Assembly: GCA_904501755.1 (NCBI GenBank) | Contig: CAJGBV010000008.1 | Span: 1-64,000, forward strand | DNA: 64,000 nt | Reading direction: 5' to 3' | Source of the DNA: Clostridiaceae bacterium | GTDB taxonomy: Bacteria; Bacillota; Clostridia; Oscillospirales; Acutalibacteraceae | In this document: positions 25,482-33,357 of the stretch, one piece after another | Layout: every line of letters begins with the position of its first letter | Position numbering within the stretch: the first letter of the stretch is position 1 | Translations under genes and position numbers: made by a program | Notes under the pieces: model-generated | Seen by the model: the letters and a program-made list of their open reading frames with translations, nothing else | Told to the model about the DNA's origin: nothing | Database searches by the model: none

Positions 25482-26432
25482 ATGAGCGAAATTTTACGTT
25501 TGGCACCTGCCTTTAAGGATTATCTTTGGGGCGGTCAGATTTTAAGAAAAAAATACAACATTAGCGATATGGATAAGGTTGCTGAAAGTTGGGTATTTTC
25601 TACCCATAAGGACGGACAGAGCACCGTTGTAGGCGGCAGTCTTGACGGAAAAACTCTTAGCGAGGCAGTCGCACTAATGGGAGAAAAAGCTCTGGGCAAA
25701 AAGGCGGCAGAATTTGAAATGTTCCCCCAGATGATAAAGATAATTGATGCCGAGCAGAGCCTTTCAATTCAGGTTCATCCCAGTGACGAATATGCCCTTG
25801 AAAATGAAGGTCAGTACGGAAAAACTGAAATGTGGTATATTCTTGGCGCAAAGGAAGGTGCCGGAATTTACTATGGTGTTAAAAAGGAAACCACCAAGCA
25901 GGAGTTAGAAGAAGCTATAAAAAACAATACTATTGAGGATGTACTGTGTTTTCAGCCCTGTAAGGCGGGAGAATGTTATTTTATACCCTCAGGCACCATT
26001 CACGCAATCGGTGCAGGACTTTTAATTGCAGAGGTTCAGCAGAACTCAAACGTTACATACCGCGTATATGACTTTGGCAGAGTTGGTGTTGACGGCAAAC
26101 CCAGAGAATTACATATAGAACAAGCTGTCAGGGTATCTAATCTTACACCTATGAAAAAAGAACAGGATAAAATAGCAAAGGTTTTTGAAAACTGCCGCGA
26201 AACACTTCTATCCACCTGTCCATATTTCGAGGCTGTAAAAATAGAGGTGAACGGCGAATATGCCTTTACCCCACAGGATAGCTTTGTTTGTGTATTTATT
26301 ATAGACGGTCAGGGTAATATAAACGGCGAACAATTTGCTCAGTATGATACTTTCTTCGTTCCTGCAGATATGGGAAAGGTTACACTTAAAGGCAACTTTA
26401 CCGCAATACTTTCTCATACGCCGGGAAATTAG
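25482..26432 (+). CDS. manA: Mannose-6-phosphate isomerase, class I
   Basis: 316 aa, the short Firmicutes form of this zinc cupin, which interconverts mannose 6-phosphate and fructose 6-phosphate. Signatures: LAPAFKDYLWGG, the metal-site segment QSLSIQVHPSDEYA, TEMWYIL, and YFIPSGTIHAIGAGLLIAEVQ. GGAG precedes ATG 25482. Its TAG stop is the first triplet of a dispersed TAGGG-rich repeat, which continues for about 80 bp. Confidence 0.95.
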   Translation: MSEILRLAPAFKDYLWGGQILRKKYNISDMDKVAESWVFSTHKDGQSTVVGGSLDGKTLSEAVALMGEKALGKKAAEFEMFPQMIKIIDAEQSLSIQVHPSDEYALENEGQYGKTEMWYILGAKEGAGIYYGVKKETTKQELEEAIKNNTIEDVLCFQPCKAGECYFIPSGTIHAIGAGLLIAEVQQNSNVTYRVYDFGRVGVDGKPRELHIEQAVRVSNLTPMKKEQDKIAKVFENCRETLLSTCPYFEAVKIEVNGEYAFTPQDSFVCVFIIDGQGNINGEQFAQYDTFFVPADMGKVTLKGNFTAILSHTPGN

Positions 26433-26513
26433 GGGATAGGATTTAGGGACTAGGGTCTAGGGACTAGGGTCTAGGGACTAGGGACTAGGGTTTAGGGTCT
26501 AGGATTTAGGGAA
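26430..26513. repeat. TAGGGACTAGGGTCTAGGG dispersed repeat tract
   Basis: An irregular tandem of 7-bp-like units (TAGGGAC, TAGGGTC, TTTAGGG). The reverse complement is the CCCTAAATCC family seen at 37081-37105, 42093-42188, 43500-43520 and 50556-50571. The tract begins with the manA stop codon and ends before the convergent terminator. Confidence 0.85.
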
Positions 26514-26542
26514 CAAGATTTGATTTTTATCCTCACGTATAT

Positions 26543-26582
26543 AAAAAAACCTTCTCCTCTTTTCAGAGGGGAAGGTTTTCTT
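26543..26582 (-). terminator. Terminator between manA and the oxidoreductase
   Basis: AAAACCTTCTCCTCT / AGAGGGGAAGGTTTT with one wobble pair, loop TTTC, A/T runs on both sides. It serves the minus-strand oxidoreductase gene and probably also manA. Confidence 0.85.
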
Positions 26583-26590
26583 AGTATATT

Positions 26591-27574
26591 TTATTTTACC
26601 TGTAAAACCACTTTACCGCAGCTCTTATTTTCTGCAAGTAAAGCATGGGCAGCTTCTGCCTCGGTAATAGGAAGAACAGTATCAATAGTGGGTTTTACCT
26701 CTCCTGTGCTAACCTTTGGCCAGACCTCTTTAACAAGACTTGCAAGTATCTGTGCCTTAACCTCAGGCTTACGGCTTCTCAGTGTACTGCCGATAATTCT
26801 TACATTTCTTACATAGATGTTTTTAAGGTCAATCTCTGTAAACTGACCAGCAAGTGCCGCAATCATTATCCAGCGTGCACCGTGGGTTAAATAATGGATA
26901 CATTTACCCATAATTTCTCCGCCAAGGCAGTCAATAGCCACATCCACGCTGTGACCCTCACTAAGCTGATTTTTAAGCACCTCAACAATATCTTCGGTAA
27001 GGGTGTTAACAACAATATCAGCACCCAACTTTTCAACGGCACTACGCTTTTCTTCATCAATAATGGTAGTAATTACCCTTACACCAAAGGCCTTTGCCAT
27101 AGGAATTACAACACTTGCAAGACCGCTGGCACCTGCATTCATAAGCAATGTGTTGCCTTTTTCGATTTTACCTTCAATAAAAAGATTGAGATAAGCGGTT
27201 GCAAAGGCTTCGGGCATTGCCGCTGCCTCTATCATAGAGCAATTTTCAGGAATTGGCATAAGCATATCGTATTTAACAGCTACATACTCGGCATAACCGC
27301 CGCCACCAAGAAGCGCGCACACCTTATCATCGATTTTATAGTTTGATTTTGCCTTAGCCTCTTCGCCCATTTCTGTTATTACGCCCGAAACCTCAAGACC
27401 CATCCATTCGGGACATCCGGGAGGAGGAGGATAATCTCCTGCTCTTTGCATAAGGTCGGCACGATTAAGTGCGGCATAGTGAATTTCCACAAGTACCTCT
27501 TCACTCTTTATAATGGGATTTTCCACTTCACTGAAGGAAAGCTCCTGATTTTTTCCTACTAATATTGCTTTCAT
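26591..27574 (-). CDS. NAD(P)H quinone oxidoreductase, zinc-free MDR family
   Basis: 327 aa medium-chain dehydrogenase/reductase of the quinone oxidoreductase (PIG3/QOR) type. It has the N-terminal GroES-like fold (YAALNRADLMQRAGDYPPPPG, here split by RAD), GLEVSGVI, AAAMPEAFATAYLNL, the Rossmann segment LMNAGASGLASVVIPMAKAFG, and a C-terminal AAHALLAENKSCGKVVLQ. No structural-zinc cysteines are seen, as usual for QORs. It probably reduces quinones or enones with NADPH. It is monocistronic on the minus strand; the start is ATG 27574 with AAGGAG upstream. Confidence 0.9.
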   Translation of the reverse strand: MKAILVGKNQELSFSEVENPIIKSEEVLVEIHYAALNRADLMQRAGDYPPPPGCPEWMGLEVSGVITEMGEEAKAKSNYKIDDKVCALLGGGGYAEYVAVKYDMLMPIPENCSMIEAAAMPEAFATAYLNLFIEGKIEKGNTLLMNAGASGLASVVIPMAKAFGVRVITTIIDEEKRSAVEKLGADIVVNTLTEDIVEVLKNQLSEGHSVDVAIDCLGGEIMGKCIHYLTHGARWIMIAALAGQFTEIDLKNIYVRNVRIIGSTLRSRKPEVKAQILASLVKEVWPKVSTGEVKPTIDTVLPITEAEAAHALLAENKSCGKVVLQVK

Positions 27575-27604
27575 AATTTTTCTCCTTAAGTTGTTGAAAA
27601 TACT

Positions 27605-27740
27605 GCGGTGCTGTATTTTTTATACCGCACCGAACAAAAATAGTGCTACGGTAAATTTGTTCGTAGTGCTGTTTTGCAGTGAGCGGTGCTGTATTTTTAT
27701 ACTGCCCCGAACAAAAAACAGTGCTACGGACAAATTTTAG
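27605..27740. repeat. Two diverged tandem copies of a ~55-bp element
   Basis: Copies at 27605-27658 and 27683-27740 share GCGGTGCTGTATTTTT, ATAC, CCGAACAAAAA, AGTGCTACGG and AAATTT in the same order, separated by a related spacer. Each holds a CGGTGC/GCACCG-type hairpin. The right end of copy 2 overlaps the TAA of the dehydroquinase-like gene (27737-27739). No coding potential is seen in 27575-27736. Confidence 0.75.
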
Positions 27741-28498
27741 TTAAACATTGCATCGCGTAAAGCTTTGGTGGCACGTAACTGTGGCTGTTCCTTACTGCTT
27801 ACCGGCATATAGTGCTGAACAGTCAGGTACATACAACAGCCAAGGGCAGCGCCCATCTGACGAAGTAGCTTACAGTGTGGGCCATTAGCAAGGAAAAGGA
27901 ATTTGCTCTTTAGCTCTCTGTTTAATCTGTCACAGATATTAATATCGGTCATAAGCTGTTCGTGGGTTTGGGCGTGGGTAACGATTTTTACAACATCGGC
28001 ACCTCTATCCTGTTGAGCAAAAGCAATTTTCATTATTTCCTCTTCACTCAAAAAAGTTCCTACGTGGCTGGAGAAAAGCACCTCTCCGCCCATAGCGTGA
28101 ATTTTTGCAGCTAATTCCTTTTGTTTTCTTACTGCCTCTTGGTCATAGGTAAGCTCATACTGAGCCTTACAGAACATATCACCCATAATATCACAAAGGG
28201 TACCGCCTGCCTCAAGTCCCAAAAGAAGAAGCTGAGCACAGTCGTCGTCTGTATATCCTGTGCTGTTTGAATAGCGATAGCTGGTCATATAAATAGGCTT
28301 GTTTTCGCAGTACGAAAAGATTTTCTTTAAGGTTTCAAGGGTTCTGTCTTCTCTTCTCAGACATTCAAGCTGAACACCAAAAGCTTCGGCACCATCATAA
28401 GAAGCATTTACTATTTGACATATCGCTTCTTCTGCTGTGGTTGCCTGTATCATAGCACAAAGTAAAGGCTTTTGATAGGTCAAAAATGTAGGTTTCAT
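27737..28498 (-). CDS. Type I 3-dehydroquinate dehydratase-like protein
   Basis: 253 aa TIM-barrel protein of the AroD type I family, which forms a Schiff base with dehydroquinate in the shikimate pathway. Visible: an EAFGVQLECLRRED segment, VLFSSHVGTF with the catalytic His, and GADVVKIVTHAQT with the Schiff-base Lys. The conserved terminal segment differs from classical AroD (the EMRDRDD-type arginine motif reads LECLRRED), so the substrate may differ. Its ribosome-binding site GGAGGACAAT lies inside the end of the SDR remnant upstream, suggesting an original two-gene operon of an SDR and this enzyme. Confidence 0.75.
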   Translation of the reverse strand: MKPTFLTYQKPLLCAMIQATTAEEAICQIVNASYDGAEAFGVQLECLRREDRTLETLKKIFSYCENKPIYMTSYRYSNSTGYTDDDCAQLLLLGLEAGGTLCDIMGDMFCKAQYELTYDQEAVRKQKELAAKIHAMGGEVLFSSHVGTFLSEEEIMKIAFAQQDRGADVVKIVTHAQTHEQLMTDINICDRLNRELKSKFLFLANGPHCKLLRQMGAALGCCMYLTVQHYMPVSSKEQPQLRATKALRDAMFN

Positions 28499-28499
28499 A

Positions 28500-28673
28500 T
28501 TATTGTCCTCCGTGTATTTTATCTCGCATAATATTTCTGCCGCCGTCAGCTAAAATATTTATACCATTTATAAAAGCCGCCTTATCACTTGCAAGATAAA
28601 GAATAAGGTCGACGATTTCCTGAGGGTCGGCAGCTCTGTCCATAAGGGTTTTACCTTTAAAATCGAAACTCAT
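28500..28673 (-). pseudogene. Internally deleted short-chain dehydrogenase remnant
   Basis: A 57-aa frame joins an SDR N-terminus (MSFDFKGKT) directly to an SDR C-terminus (RAADPQEIVDLILYLASD, then AAFINGINILADGG). A normal SDR has about 190 residues between these parts, including the GxxxGxG cofactor loop and the YxxxK site, all missing here. The deletion preserved the frame, the start and the coupling to the downstream dehydroquinase-like gene (1-bp spacing). It therefore looks like a recent, clean in-frame deletion that left a leader peptide for the next gene. Confidence 0.8.
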
Positions 28674-28775
28674 AAAAAACCTACCTTTTACATTACTGAT
28701 TTAAGTATAGTTTCTTTTTCTTCTCTTTTCAATAGCAAATACGATACATTTTTAACATTTTTGATACTATTGAAA

Positions 28776-28812
28776 TAAAAAAATGCGCCGTCCTCAAAAG
28801 CAAGGACGGCTT
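28776..28812 (-). terminator. Terminator of the small membrane protein gene
   Basis: GCCGTCCT / AGGACGGC around CAAAAGCA, with seven T on the minus strand just beyond. Confidence 0.8.
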
Positions 28813-28825
28813 ATTTTAATAGTTA

Positions 28826-29014
28826 TTATTCAGCAGCTTCCTGCTCTTCGTCGATTTCCTCTAATTCATCAGAATCGATAACAAGCTCTTTAATTTCCCC
28901 TGTAAGCTCTTTTCTTTTCTTAATAAGAGCAGCAACGCCAACAGCGGCGGCACCTACGATAACAGCGGTACCTGTAGCAATTAATATCTTTTGAGTAAGA
29001 GTTAATTCTTTCAT
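28826..29014 (-). CDS. Small single-pass membrane protein with acidic tail
   Basis: 62 aa, not recognised. One hydrophobic segment (about residues 9-30, rich in Ala, Val, Gly) is followed by a basic KKRK stop-transfer and a strongly acidic C-terminus (DSDELEEIDEEQEAAE). A GGAGG ribosome-binding site precedes ATG 29014 and a terminator follows, which supports a real, separately expressed gene. Its function is unknown; it may be regulated together with the neighbouring membrane-bound regulator. Confidence 0.7.
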   Translation of the reverse strand: MKELTLTQKILIATGTAVIVGAAAVGVAALIKKRKELTGEIKELVIDSDELEEIDEEQEAAE

Positions 29015-29080
29015 AATTTATCCTCCTGAATTCATCTTTTATATATTATACCATAATATAATAAAAAAATCAATAGCCCT

Positions 29081-29677
29081 CTATTTTTCGTTCTTAAGCC
29101 GTGACCAGAGGAAAATAATTATCTGTCCCGGTATACCCAGTAAGAATACAAGCCACACATTTACAGAGCAAAGTAACAAGGTAAGATAAAGGCTTGCAAG
29201 CACACTCCACAAAAGAATCGAAATAATAAGGTAATTAATTCGCCTGTTTCCCCATATAGAATTAAATGTAAGAGCAACAATTGCAGAAGCGGGAACAGCA
29301 TATAAAAAGACAAGCCAGTTCATTGAGCTTTTATGGAAAAGGTCAATATTTACATATATAAACATTGCAACAAGCCAAACCAAAACAACCGCAATAGAGG
29401 TTATTATTTTTCGGTTAAACCTTTTATGTTTTTTTCGTTGATTTTTGGCTTTTTTGAATTCGGTATGCTCTGTAGTCAGAAGATAATCCACCGTAACAGA
29501 AAAGGTATCGGCGATTTGCTTTAAAGCAATTATATCGGGGATAGATTCGCCGCGTTCCCATTTAGATACTGCCTTGTCGGTGTAATTAACTAAATTTGCC
29601 AGGTCACCCTGAGTCATTTTCTTTTCTTTTCTCAGTTCCTGAATGTTTGCTGCTATTATAGCTTTAATATCCTCCAA
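29081..29677 (-). CDS. XRE-family regulator with four membrane segments
   Basis: 198 aa. Residues ~5-60 form a Cro/CI-type helix-turn-helix (MTQGDLANLVNYTDKAVSKWERG), followed by a basic linker and about four hydrophobic segments (near 88-107, 118-138, 147-168, 170-190). Such proteins are thought to bind DNA from the membrane and sense membrane or envelope state. It has its own promoter and GGAGGTGG ribosome-binding site and is divergent from the E2-like gene. The 29754-29773 inverted repeat between them is a candidate operator. Confidence 0.85.
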   Translation of the reverse strand: MEDIKAIIAANIQELRKEKKMTQGDLANLVNYTDKAVSKWERGESIPDIIALKQIADTFSVTVDYLLTTEHTEFKKAKNQRKKHKRFNRKIITSIAVVLVWLVAMFIYVNIDLFHKSSMNWLVFLYAVPASAIVALTFNSIWGNRRINYLIISILLWSVLASLYLTLLLCSVNVWLVFLLGIPGQIIIFLWSRLKNEK

Positions 29678-29706
29678 ACCGCCACCTCCTTTTTTATTGC
29701 CTATAA

Positions 29707-29735
29707 ATTATACCATTAATCTGTCCTTAAATCAA
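29707..29735 (-). promoter_or_regulatory. SigA-type promoter of the XRE regulator
   Basis: On the minus strand TTGATT (29730-29735), 17-bp spacer, TATAAT (29707-29712). Confidence 0.7.
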
Positions 29736-29753
29736 GATATTATTGTCTGTTTT

Positions 29754-29773
29754 GAGGTTGATTTTTCAACCTC
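29754..29773. promoter_or_regulatory. Inverted repeat between divergent promoters
   Basis: GAGGTTGA TTTT TCAACCTC is perfect and lies between the XRE promoter and the promoter of the divergent E2-like gene. It is a candidate operator for the XRE protein. Confidence 0.4.
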
Positions 29774-29787
29774 TCTCGACATTTTGT

Positions 29788-29816
29788 TTGACTTTATGAC
29801 AAAAATATAGTATTCT
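29788..29816 (+). promoter_or_regulatory. SigA-type promoter for the E2-like/SLOG pair
   Basis: TTGACT (29788-29793), 17-bp spacer, TATTCT (29811-29816), 36 bp before ATG 29852 with its GGAGG site. Confidence 0.65.
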
Positions 29817-29851
29817 AAATATGAATTAACTATGAATATAGGAGGCTTTTT

Positions 29852-30712
29852 ATGAGAGCTGACGGAAAAATAGTAAAAAGTAACGATGCGGAATATGCAG
29901 TTGTTCCGCATATAATGGTTGAGAGAAACGATGCTCTTAATTTCATTGAGATTGACATTCCTGCAGAACCGCTGCAAAAATATCTTAACGAAAAAAGAAA
30001 AGAAGGTATTGTGTTAAGTCACTTATCTCTCATTATTGCGGCTTATGCCCGTATTGTAGGTGAATTCCCTCTGCTTAACCGTTTTATTGTAAACCGCAAG
30101 ATTTATGCCAGAAACGAGTTAGCTGTATCTATGGTTGTGCTTAAATCGGGTGCAGATAACGGCACAATGTCCAAAATTAAATTAGACCCTGCCGATACGG
30201 TTTTTGAGGTTAATGATAAAATCAACTATTATGTTGATACCAACCGTCAAGCCGGCGACAATAACAAAACCGATAAGCTTGTTTCCACTCTCCTTAGCAT
30301 CCCCGGTCTTTTGAATATCGGTGTCCGCATTTTAAAATGGATGGATAAACACGGCCTGCTACCATATTCCATAATTGATGCAAGTCCCTTCCATGCAAGT
30401 ATGGGTATAACCAATCTTGCAAGTATCCGAACAAACCACATTTATCACCATATATATAACTTCGGTACTACCAGCGTATTTCTTGCTATGGGTAATTCAA
30501 AAGAGGTTCCAAAGAGAAAACCAAACGGAGAAATTGAGTTTGAAAAATGTATCCCCTTCGGCTGTGTTATGGACGAAAGAATTTGTTCGGGTCTTTACTT
30601 TGCAAAGGCTTTCAGAAAGTTCAGAAAATATCTTGAAAATCCTGAGCTTTTGGAAGTAAAGCCGGAAAACGCTATAAAAGAAATCCCCTATAGACAGGAC
30701 AAAAAACAATAA
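29852..30712 (+). CDS. Stand-alone CAT/E2-like acyltransferase-fold protein, active site degenerate
   Basis: 286 aa resembling the catalytic domain of 2-oxoacid dehydrogenase E2 (chloramphenicol acetyltransferase fold), with no lipoyl or binding domain. HLSLIIAAYARIVGEFPLLNRFI near residue 57 and MGITNLASIRTNHIYHH are conserved fold elements. The catalytic motif, DHRxxDG in true E2 enzymes, reads DERICSG here (about residue 247), so the catalytic His and the Asp are both replaced. Acyl transfer in the usual way is unlikely, and the role is unknown. The SLOG gene follows after 1 bp and is surely cotranscribed. Confidence 0.8.
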   Translation: MRADGKIVKSNDAEYAVVPHIMVERNDALNFIEIDIPAEPLQKYLNEKRKEGIVLSHLSLIIAAYARIVGEFPLLNRFIVNRKIYARNELAVSMVVLKSGADNGTMSKIKLDPADTVFEVNDKINYYVDTNRQAGDNNKTDKLVSTLLSIPGLLNIGVRILKWMDKHGLLPYSIIDASPFHASMGITNLASIRTNHIYHHIYNFGTTSVFLAMGNSKEVPKRKPNGEIEFEKCIPFGCVMDERICSGLYFAKAFRKFRKYLENPELLEVKPENAIKEIPYRQDKKQ

Positions 30713-30713
30713 T

Positions 30714-31190
30714 ATGATAAACAAAGAGCGTACCTGTTGTTTTACAGGACACAGAAAAATCCCCTTTAGTGAGCTTGACTGTATAAACCAAAATCTCGAG
30801 GCTACCCTTATTCGCCTTATTGAAAATGGAATTACCGATTTTTGTGCAGGAGGAGCCTTAGGCTTTGATACCCTTGCCGCAAAACAGGTATTAAACCTTA
30901 AAGAAAAATATCCCCATATTCAGCTAATTCTCATTCTGCCCTGTATAAGTCAAAGCAATAGCTGGAATAATGAGGATAAAGCGGTTTATGAAGATATAAA
31001 GTCCAAAAGCGACAAAATCATTTATACAAGTGAGCATTATTTCAGAGGCTGTATGCAGGTGCGAAACCGCGCCCTTGTGGATAATAGCTCTGTGGCGGTA
31101 TGTTATCTGAGTGAGAGCACCGGGGGTACGGCATATACTGTGAAATATGCAGAGAAAAAAGGACTTACCGTCATCAATTTGGCTCAATAA
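30714..31190 (+). CDS. SLOG-superfamily protein, DUF1273/YspA-like
   Basis: 158 aa Rossmann-like protein beginning TCCFTGHRKIP, with ITDFCAGGALGFDTLAAKQV, LILPC and SESTGGTAYTVKYAEKKG. These are the marks of the SLOG family YspA/YpsA, thought to bind nucleotides or ADP-ribose-like ligands; no reaction is established. It is directly downstream of the E2-like gene and convergent with a second SLOG-superfamily (LOG) gene. Confidence 0.85.
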   Translation: MINKERTCCFTGHRKIPFSELDCINQNLEATLIRLIENGITDFCAGGALGFDTLAAKQVLNLKEKYPHIQLILILPCISQSNSWNNEDKAVYEDIKSKSDKIIYTSEHYFRGCMQVRNRALVDNSSVAVCYLSESTGGTAYTVKYAEKKGLTVINLAQ

Positions 31191-31205
31191 ATTTAATATT
31201 ATATT

Positions 31206-31236
31206 AAAAATGGCGGGAATTTCTCCCGCCATTTTT
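31206..31236 (+). terminator. Terminator of the E2-like/SLOG pair
   Basis: AAAAATGGCGGGA / TCCCGCCATTTTT with loop ATTTC; may act in both directions. Confidence 0.85.
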
Positions 31237-31293
31237 AAATATCTGACAGCAGGGTTCTCTTCCCCCCTGCGCCGTTTCGCAAAATAAATGCTT

Positions 31294-31827
31294 TTATTTT
31301 TCTATAAATTCAAAAATTTCTTCAATATCGTCACTCACAAAAAGTCCTTTTAAAACGTCCTTTTTCATAAAGCCTTCTTCTGCCATAAACATAAGCATTT
31401 TTTCAAGATTGGTATAATATCCCTGAGAATTGAAAATCGCTATAGGCTTATTTATCTGAGCAAGGGAATTAAGGGTGAAAACCTCAAAGAATTCATCAAG
31501 TGTTCCTATACCACCGGGAAGCACTATAATTGCATCTGCCTTTTCACAAAGAATTGCCTTTCTGCTTCGCATATCCTCGGTATAAATAAAGTCTGTACAT
31601 TCCTCATACAGCACACCGTCGGGTTTAAAAAACTTAGGTGCAATTCCTATAATTTCACCATTTTGTTTTTTAGTGCCTCTTGCAACTGCACCCATAAGTC
31701 CGTTTTTACCGCCGCCGAAAATAAGGGTATTGCCTCGCTTTGCAAGTTCTTCGCCAAGCTTTTCACAGTCTTTTTTATATTCTTCTTTTATATCCTCACT
31801 TGCAGCGCCGTAAACAGTAATATTCAT
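31294..31827 (-). CDS. LOG-family protein (cytokinin riboside 5'-monophosphate phosphoribohydrolase-like)
   Basis: 177 aa TIGR00730-type Rossmann protein with TLIFGGGKNGLMGAVARG, SRKAILCEKADA and the signature PGGIGTLDEFFE. Characterised members hydrolyse nucleoside 5'-monophosphates (releasing the base and ribose 5-phosphate). The gene starts 2 bp after the SGNH hydrolase gene, as the last gene of the nrd-dut row. Confidence 0.9.
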   Translation of the reverse strand: MNITVYGAASEDIKEEYKKDCEKLGEELAKRGNTLIFGGGKNGLMGAVARGTKKQNGEIIGIAPKFFKPDGVLYEECTDFIYTEDMRSRKAILCEKADAIIVLPGGIGTLDEFFEVFTLNSLAQINKPIAIFNSQGYYTNLEKMLMFMAEEGFMKKDVLKGLFVSDDIEEIFEFIEK

Positions 31828-31829
31828 TA

Positions 31830-32867
31830 TTATTCTCCCAATACCTTCTTAACAATTTTTCCGATTCCAAGTGCCATTTTGTAAAAGCCCAAGTCGTTAG
31901 GGTGACAGCCGTCACTGGTACAGCTTTCTTTAAACTCACCTTTAAACAGATTGCAACCATTTACAAAATAAACGTTTTGGTCGCCCTCTTTTTTTGCTCG
32001 TCTTAGTGTATCCTTTATAATTTTAACTCCGCCCAGCACCCAATCACTTCTTTGTAAAGTAGGAGCAGAAACCATAATAATAGGCAGGTGCGGATTCTTT
32101 TCTCTTACTGTTTTGTAAAAATTATAATGAGTTTTTTTGAGAAGCTCTAAGTCATACGCATTATGATGATAATCAAGAACAAATGCCGACATATCAAGGT
32201 CTTTTATATAGTCGGCTATGACCTGTTCGCCTTTAGCATTTCCCGAAAAACCGAGATTTATATGGTCAACACCTAATTTCTGAGCAATCATAGCACAGTA
32301 GGTATTGCCGGGACGACTTGCCGCCGCACCGTGTGTAATGGAAGAACCATAAAAAACCACAGGCTTTCCGCCATATTTATAGGCAGGAGCCTCTTCAACA
32401 ACACTGCCCTCTTTAATACCGATATAAAGACTTTCGGTGTGTGACCAAAGAGGGAGATTAATGGTGTAACAGTTTTTGCCCGATGATACTACCAACAGAC
32501 TTTCATAACCTATATCCAAACAGTTCTCAGGAGGTCTGAATGCCCCTGCAAAAACCTCACTGCCGTCCTCGTTTCGCTTATATAAATCAAAGCCACCGAT
32601 TGCAGATGGCGCCATTACGGTAGGAGTACCTCTGTTGGAAAGGGTACATCTAATTGCAACAATGGGTGAATCTGTAACAAAACGCACCCTTACACCTGTA
32701 GAATTATCGCGAAAACTTGTAAGTATGGGAAAATCCTCGGGCAGTCTATCAAAGTTATGATGAGCTCCGTGCACCGAAAATGGTTTTTCAAGAGGGTTAT
32801 ACCAAACTATATCCTGTCGGTTAAGTTTGCCCGGAACCTCCATATTTTTATCAACTATTTTTGACAT
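31830..32867 (-). CDS. SGNH/GDSL-type hydrolase
   Basis: 345 aa with an N-terminal beta-sandwich (about residues 20-160) and a C-terminal SGNH esterase domain: block I FYGSSITHG (nucleophile Ser), NLGFSGNAKG and the catalytic dyad in SDGCHPNDLGF. No signal peptide is seen, so it is probably cytoplasmic. Such two-domain proteins are often carbohydrate esterases; the substrate is not evident. Its ATG overlaps the last base of the dut stop, so translation is coupled. Confidence 0.88.
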   Translation of the reverse strand: MSKIVDKNMEVPGKLNRQDIVWYNPLEKPFSVHGAHHNFDRLPEDFPILTSFRDNSTGVRVRFVTDSPIVAIRCTLSNRGTPTVMAPSAIGGFDLYKRNEDGSEVFAGAFRPPENCLDIGYESLLVVSSGKNCYTINLPLWSHTESLYIGIKEGSVVEEAPAYKYGGKPVVFYGSSITHGAAASRPGNTYCAMIAQKLGVDHINLGFSGNAKGEQVIADYIKDLDMSAFVLDYHHNAYDLELLKKTHYNFYKTVREKNPHLPIIMVSAPTLQRSDWVLGGVKIIKDTLRRAKKEGDQNVYFVNGCNLFKGEFKESCTSDGCHPNDLGFYKMALGIGKIVKKVLGE

Positions 32868-33307
32868 TACTGTTTACCTGTAGAGCCAAAGCCCCCTGCT
32901 CCTCGTTTAGTTTCATCAAGCTCGTCTGCCTCTACAAATTCAGCAGATAAAAATGGCATTATAACAAGCTGAGCAATTCTGTCGCCATTGCTTACAGTTC
33001 GTACTGTTTCGCTGTCGTTATGCAGAGCTACAATATATTCTCCTCTGTAATCCGAATCGGCAACACCTACACAGTTTGCAGGACGAAGTCCCTCTTTAGC
33101 GGCTAAACCACTTCTGGCAAAAATAGCTCCGAAATAGCCCTCAGGCACTGCAATGCTTAGCCCTGTTCCGATTTTTACTGTGGTGTGAGGTGCAATTTCA
33201 ACACTGTCGCTATCTATACAGGCATAAAGGTCATAACCTGCTGCACAAGCACTTCCGCGACTGGGCATAACAGCATTTTCATTAAGCTTTTTAATTTTAA
33301 TTTCCAT
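32867..33307 (-). CDS. dut: dUTP diphosphatase
   Basis: 146 aa from ATG 33307, preceded by GGAGG; a longer upstream frame lies in the nrdG-dut hairpin region and is not preferred. The trimeric dUTPase motifs are in order: AAGYDLYA, ARSGLA, GVADSDYRGE, NDSETVRTVSNGDRIAQLVI and the C-terminal RGAGGFGSTG. It converts dUTP to dUMP, keeping uracil out of DNA and feeding dTMP synthesis. Linkage to nrdDG fits dNTP metabolism. Confidence 0.95.
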   Translation of the reverse strand: MEIKIKKLNENAVMPSRGSACAAGYDLYACIDSDSVEIAPHTTVKIGTGLSIAVPEGYFGAIFARSGLAAKEGLRPANCVGVADSDYRGEYIVALHNDSETVRTVSNGDRIAQLVIMPFLSAEFVEADELDETKRGAGGFGSTGKQ

Positions 33308-33327
33308 TTTTATCCTCCTATACATTA

Positions 33328-33351
33328 ACAGGCGTGATTACTCACGCCTGT
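33328..33351 (-). terminator. Hairpin between nrdG and dut
   Basis: ACAGGCGTGA TTAC TCACGCCTGT is perfect but has no clear T run on the minus strand, so it may attenuate or protect RNA rather than fully stop transcription into dut. Confidence 0.5.
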
Positions 33352-33357
33352 ATGTTT

